From positions 1 through 5,871 of the forward strand of contig CAYQJV010000066.1 of NCBI GenBank assembly GCA_964417925.1: DNA of 5,871 bases, written 5' to 3'. Below the pieces are notes generated by a model. That model made no database searches. It was not told the DNA's origin and saw only the letters and a list, made by a program, of their open reading frames with translations. Source of the stretch: CAYQJV01 sp964417925 (lineage in GTDB: Bacteria; Hydrothermota; Tepidihabitantia; B3-TA06; CAYQJV01). The translations under genes and the position numbers were made by a program. Positions 4,716 through 5,871 of the stretch are shown here, piece by piece; position 1 is the first letter of the stretch, and each line of letters starts with the position of its first letter.

Positions 4716-5871
4716 AGTTCCTTAAAAAGTTTTTCAAAAAGGAAGAAGATACAGAAGTTACCACCACAGAAGATAAGGAAAAGAGAGTAAAGCTTTTGAT
4801 CATAGCGGGAATTGCGGTGGTGTTTATCCTGATTCTGACACTTTCCAGTGGTGGCAATAAGAAAAAAGAACCAGAGAAAAAGGAAGAAGTTAACCTCACA
4901 GCGCCACTTGAAGGAGTAGATATTGCCAAAGAGGAATGGACACTCCAGAGTGCCGCGAGACTGCAGGCCCTGGAGGAGAAAACTATAGAACATGAGAGAA
5001 ACATCCAAAAACTCACTCAACTCACACAGAGTTTGCAGGATAGCGTGAGGAGTCTTAAAAAGGGGGTACAAGAGCTGACAAAAACCATTATGGACCTTCA
5101 CGATGAACTTGTTAAACTACCACCACAGCCACAGAAACAGGAATTCCCAGAAATACAGGAAGGATTACCCCCCGGAGAAGCACCGATAGAAAAAAAACAT
5201 AGCAAAATAAAGGTTGTGGAACCACAGAGTATGAAAAGCAGTGATACAATAATGCCTGTGCTCCCCCCAGGCACTGAACAAGCAGGTAAAGTTCTTGTCC
5301 CCGCAGGATCCTTTGGAAGGGTCAGATTCCTTGCAGGAGTTTATGCACCATGCGAAGGGCCTGAGATCCCTGTACTAATGGAAGTTATAAGTCCTATCAT
5401 CACCCCAAAAGAGAGAAAAGGTTTTATAGGCAGTTTTATCATAGGCTCAGCAGTTGGAGATGAAAGCTCTAAGAGTGCTTTTATAAGGTTAGAAAAGATA
5501 AGTTTTCTTTACGAGGATACAGTAATTACGAAACAAATAAAAGGATGGGTAGTAGGCGATGATGGAAAATATGGTATTAGAGGGAAAGTACACGATAGAA
5601 GCGGAAAATATTTGGCCTATGCAATAGTATCAAGTTTTGCCTCAGGTGTAGGGCAGGCTGTAAGTCTTGCCTATACAAGCGTTACTCAAAATGCTTTTGG
5701 GCAGACTACCACCACAATAGATAAAAACAATATTGCAAAAGTAGCAGCTGCAGGTGGAACATCTACTGCAGCAGGAACAATATCTGAATACTACATGAAA
5801 AAAGCCTCAAAAATTATTCCTGTCGTAGAAGTGGAAGCAGGCACCATAGCAGATATAGTATTTCTTGAAGA
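4712..5871 (+). CDS. traB: Type IV secretion core protein TraB (VirB10-like), 3'-truncated by window end
   Basis: VirB10-family protein spanning the envelope from inner to outer membrane and coupling the ATPases to the core channel. The frame is open to the last base (386 residues visible). A basic cytoplasmic N-terminus precedes one membrane helix (about 28-45) and a KE-rich linker. A long helical, probably coiled-coil stretch follows (about 75-135, with heptad-like LTQLTQSLQDSV), then a proline-rich stalk (136-190). The TrbI/VirB10 domain runs from about 192 to the end: VLVPAGSFGRVRFLAGVYAP, GSAVGDESSKSAFIRLEKISF, IKGWVVGDDGKYGIRGKV and LAYAIVSSFASGVGQAV all match TraB by eye. The visible end, IIPVVEVEAGTIADIVFLE, is the typical last strand, so only a short tail should be missing; F TraB has 475 residues. 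It shares its ATG with the traK stop (ATGA). Confidence 0.93.
   Translation, partial: MKFLKKFFKKEEDTEVTTTEDKEKRVKLLIIAGIAVVFILILTLSSGGNKKKEPEKKEEVNLTAPLEGVDIAKEEWTLQSAARLQALEEKTIEHERNIQKLTQLTQSLQDSVRSLKKGVQELTKTIMDLHDELVKLPPQPQKQEFPEIQEGLPPGEAPIEKKHSKIKVVEPQSMKSSDTIMPVLPPGTEQAGKVLVPAGSFGRVRFLAGVYAPCEGPEIPVLMEVISPIITPKERKGFIGSFIIGSAVGDESSKSAFIRLEKISFLYEDTVITKQIKGWVVGDDGKYGIRGKVHDRSGKYLAYAIVSSFASGVGQAVSLAYTSVTQNAFGQTTTTIDKNNIAKVAAAGGTSTAAGTISEYYMKKASKIIPVVEVEAGTIADIVFLE

Noticed and set aside
4696..5016. Open frame of 106 codons on the minus strand
   Set aside because: Antisense to the traB N-terminal region; its Ser/Leu/Phe runs mirror the Lys/Glu-rich linker and coiled coil of TraB.
4478..5101. 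Long open frame of 207 codons on the minus strand
   Set aside because: It lies antisense to the end of traK and the start of traB, both clearly coding. Its translation is rich in Phe, Leu, Ser and Cys as expected from the complement of purine-rich genes, with no recognisable domain.
1..5871. oriT, CRISPR array, tRNA, transposase, attachment site or intrinsic terminator
   Set aside because: Coding sequence is continuous with at most 3 bases between genes, and I saw no array of direct repeats, no hairpin followed by a T run and no tRNA-like fold. An oriT may lie upstream of the window.

Overview
The window reads as one uninterrupted plus-strand conjugation operon that enters and leaves the window mid-gene. 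The cell is Gram-negative, because the encoded machine needs an inner membrane, a periplasm and an outer membrane (VirB10/TraB-, TraK- and OmpA-like proteins). Base composition is AT-leaning (around 40% GC by eye). Arginine is written mostly AGA/AGG, ATA is a common isoleucine codon, and the proteins are rich in Lys and Glu. That pattern suits a thermophilic or deep-branching lineage such as Aquificota or Thermodesulfobacteriota. This is only an inference, as no gene here fixes the taxonomy.

Layout: (1) 1-276, the C-terminal part of an unrecognised small helical protein. (2) 260-874, a very short HUH relaxase of the VirD2/MOBP kind, which would nick the transfer origin. (3) 871-2547, a TraD/VirD4 coupling ATPase. 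(4) 2551-2994, a small exported protein with an OmpA-like peptidoglycan-binding signature, not a standard member of this gene order. (5) 2984-3316, an F-type TraA pilin precursor. (6) 3313-3576 TraL, (7) 3578-4141 TraE, (8) 4056-4715 TraK, (9) 4712-5871 TraB, cut by the window end very close to its expected C-terminus. The order traA-L-E-K-B is the classic start of an F-type (MPF-F) type IV secretion system, so traV, traC, traW, traU and so on would be expected downstream.

How the parts work together: the relaxase nicks and carries the DNA strand, and TraD links it to the channel and supplies ATP-driven transport. TraA is polymerised into the pilus on the TraL/TraE inner-membrane base. TraK and TraB form part of the envelope-spanning core. 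The OmpA-like protein could tie the apparatus to the cell wall.

Genes overlap or are separated by at most 3 bases, so no intergenic promoter, terminator, RNA gene, CRISPR array, insertion sequence or origin of transfer is visible. Expression must come from a promoter upstream of the window, with translational coupling inside. The main unusual points are a minimal MOBP relaxase with an F-type apparatus, the OmpA-like protein lying in the same frame as traD with a single stop codon between them, and an 86-base out-of-frame overlap in which the end of traE also encodes the TraK signal peptide.
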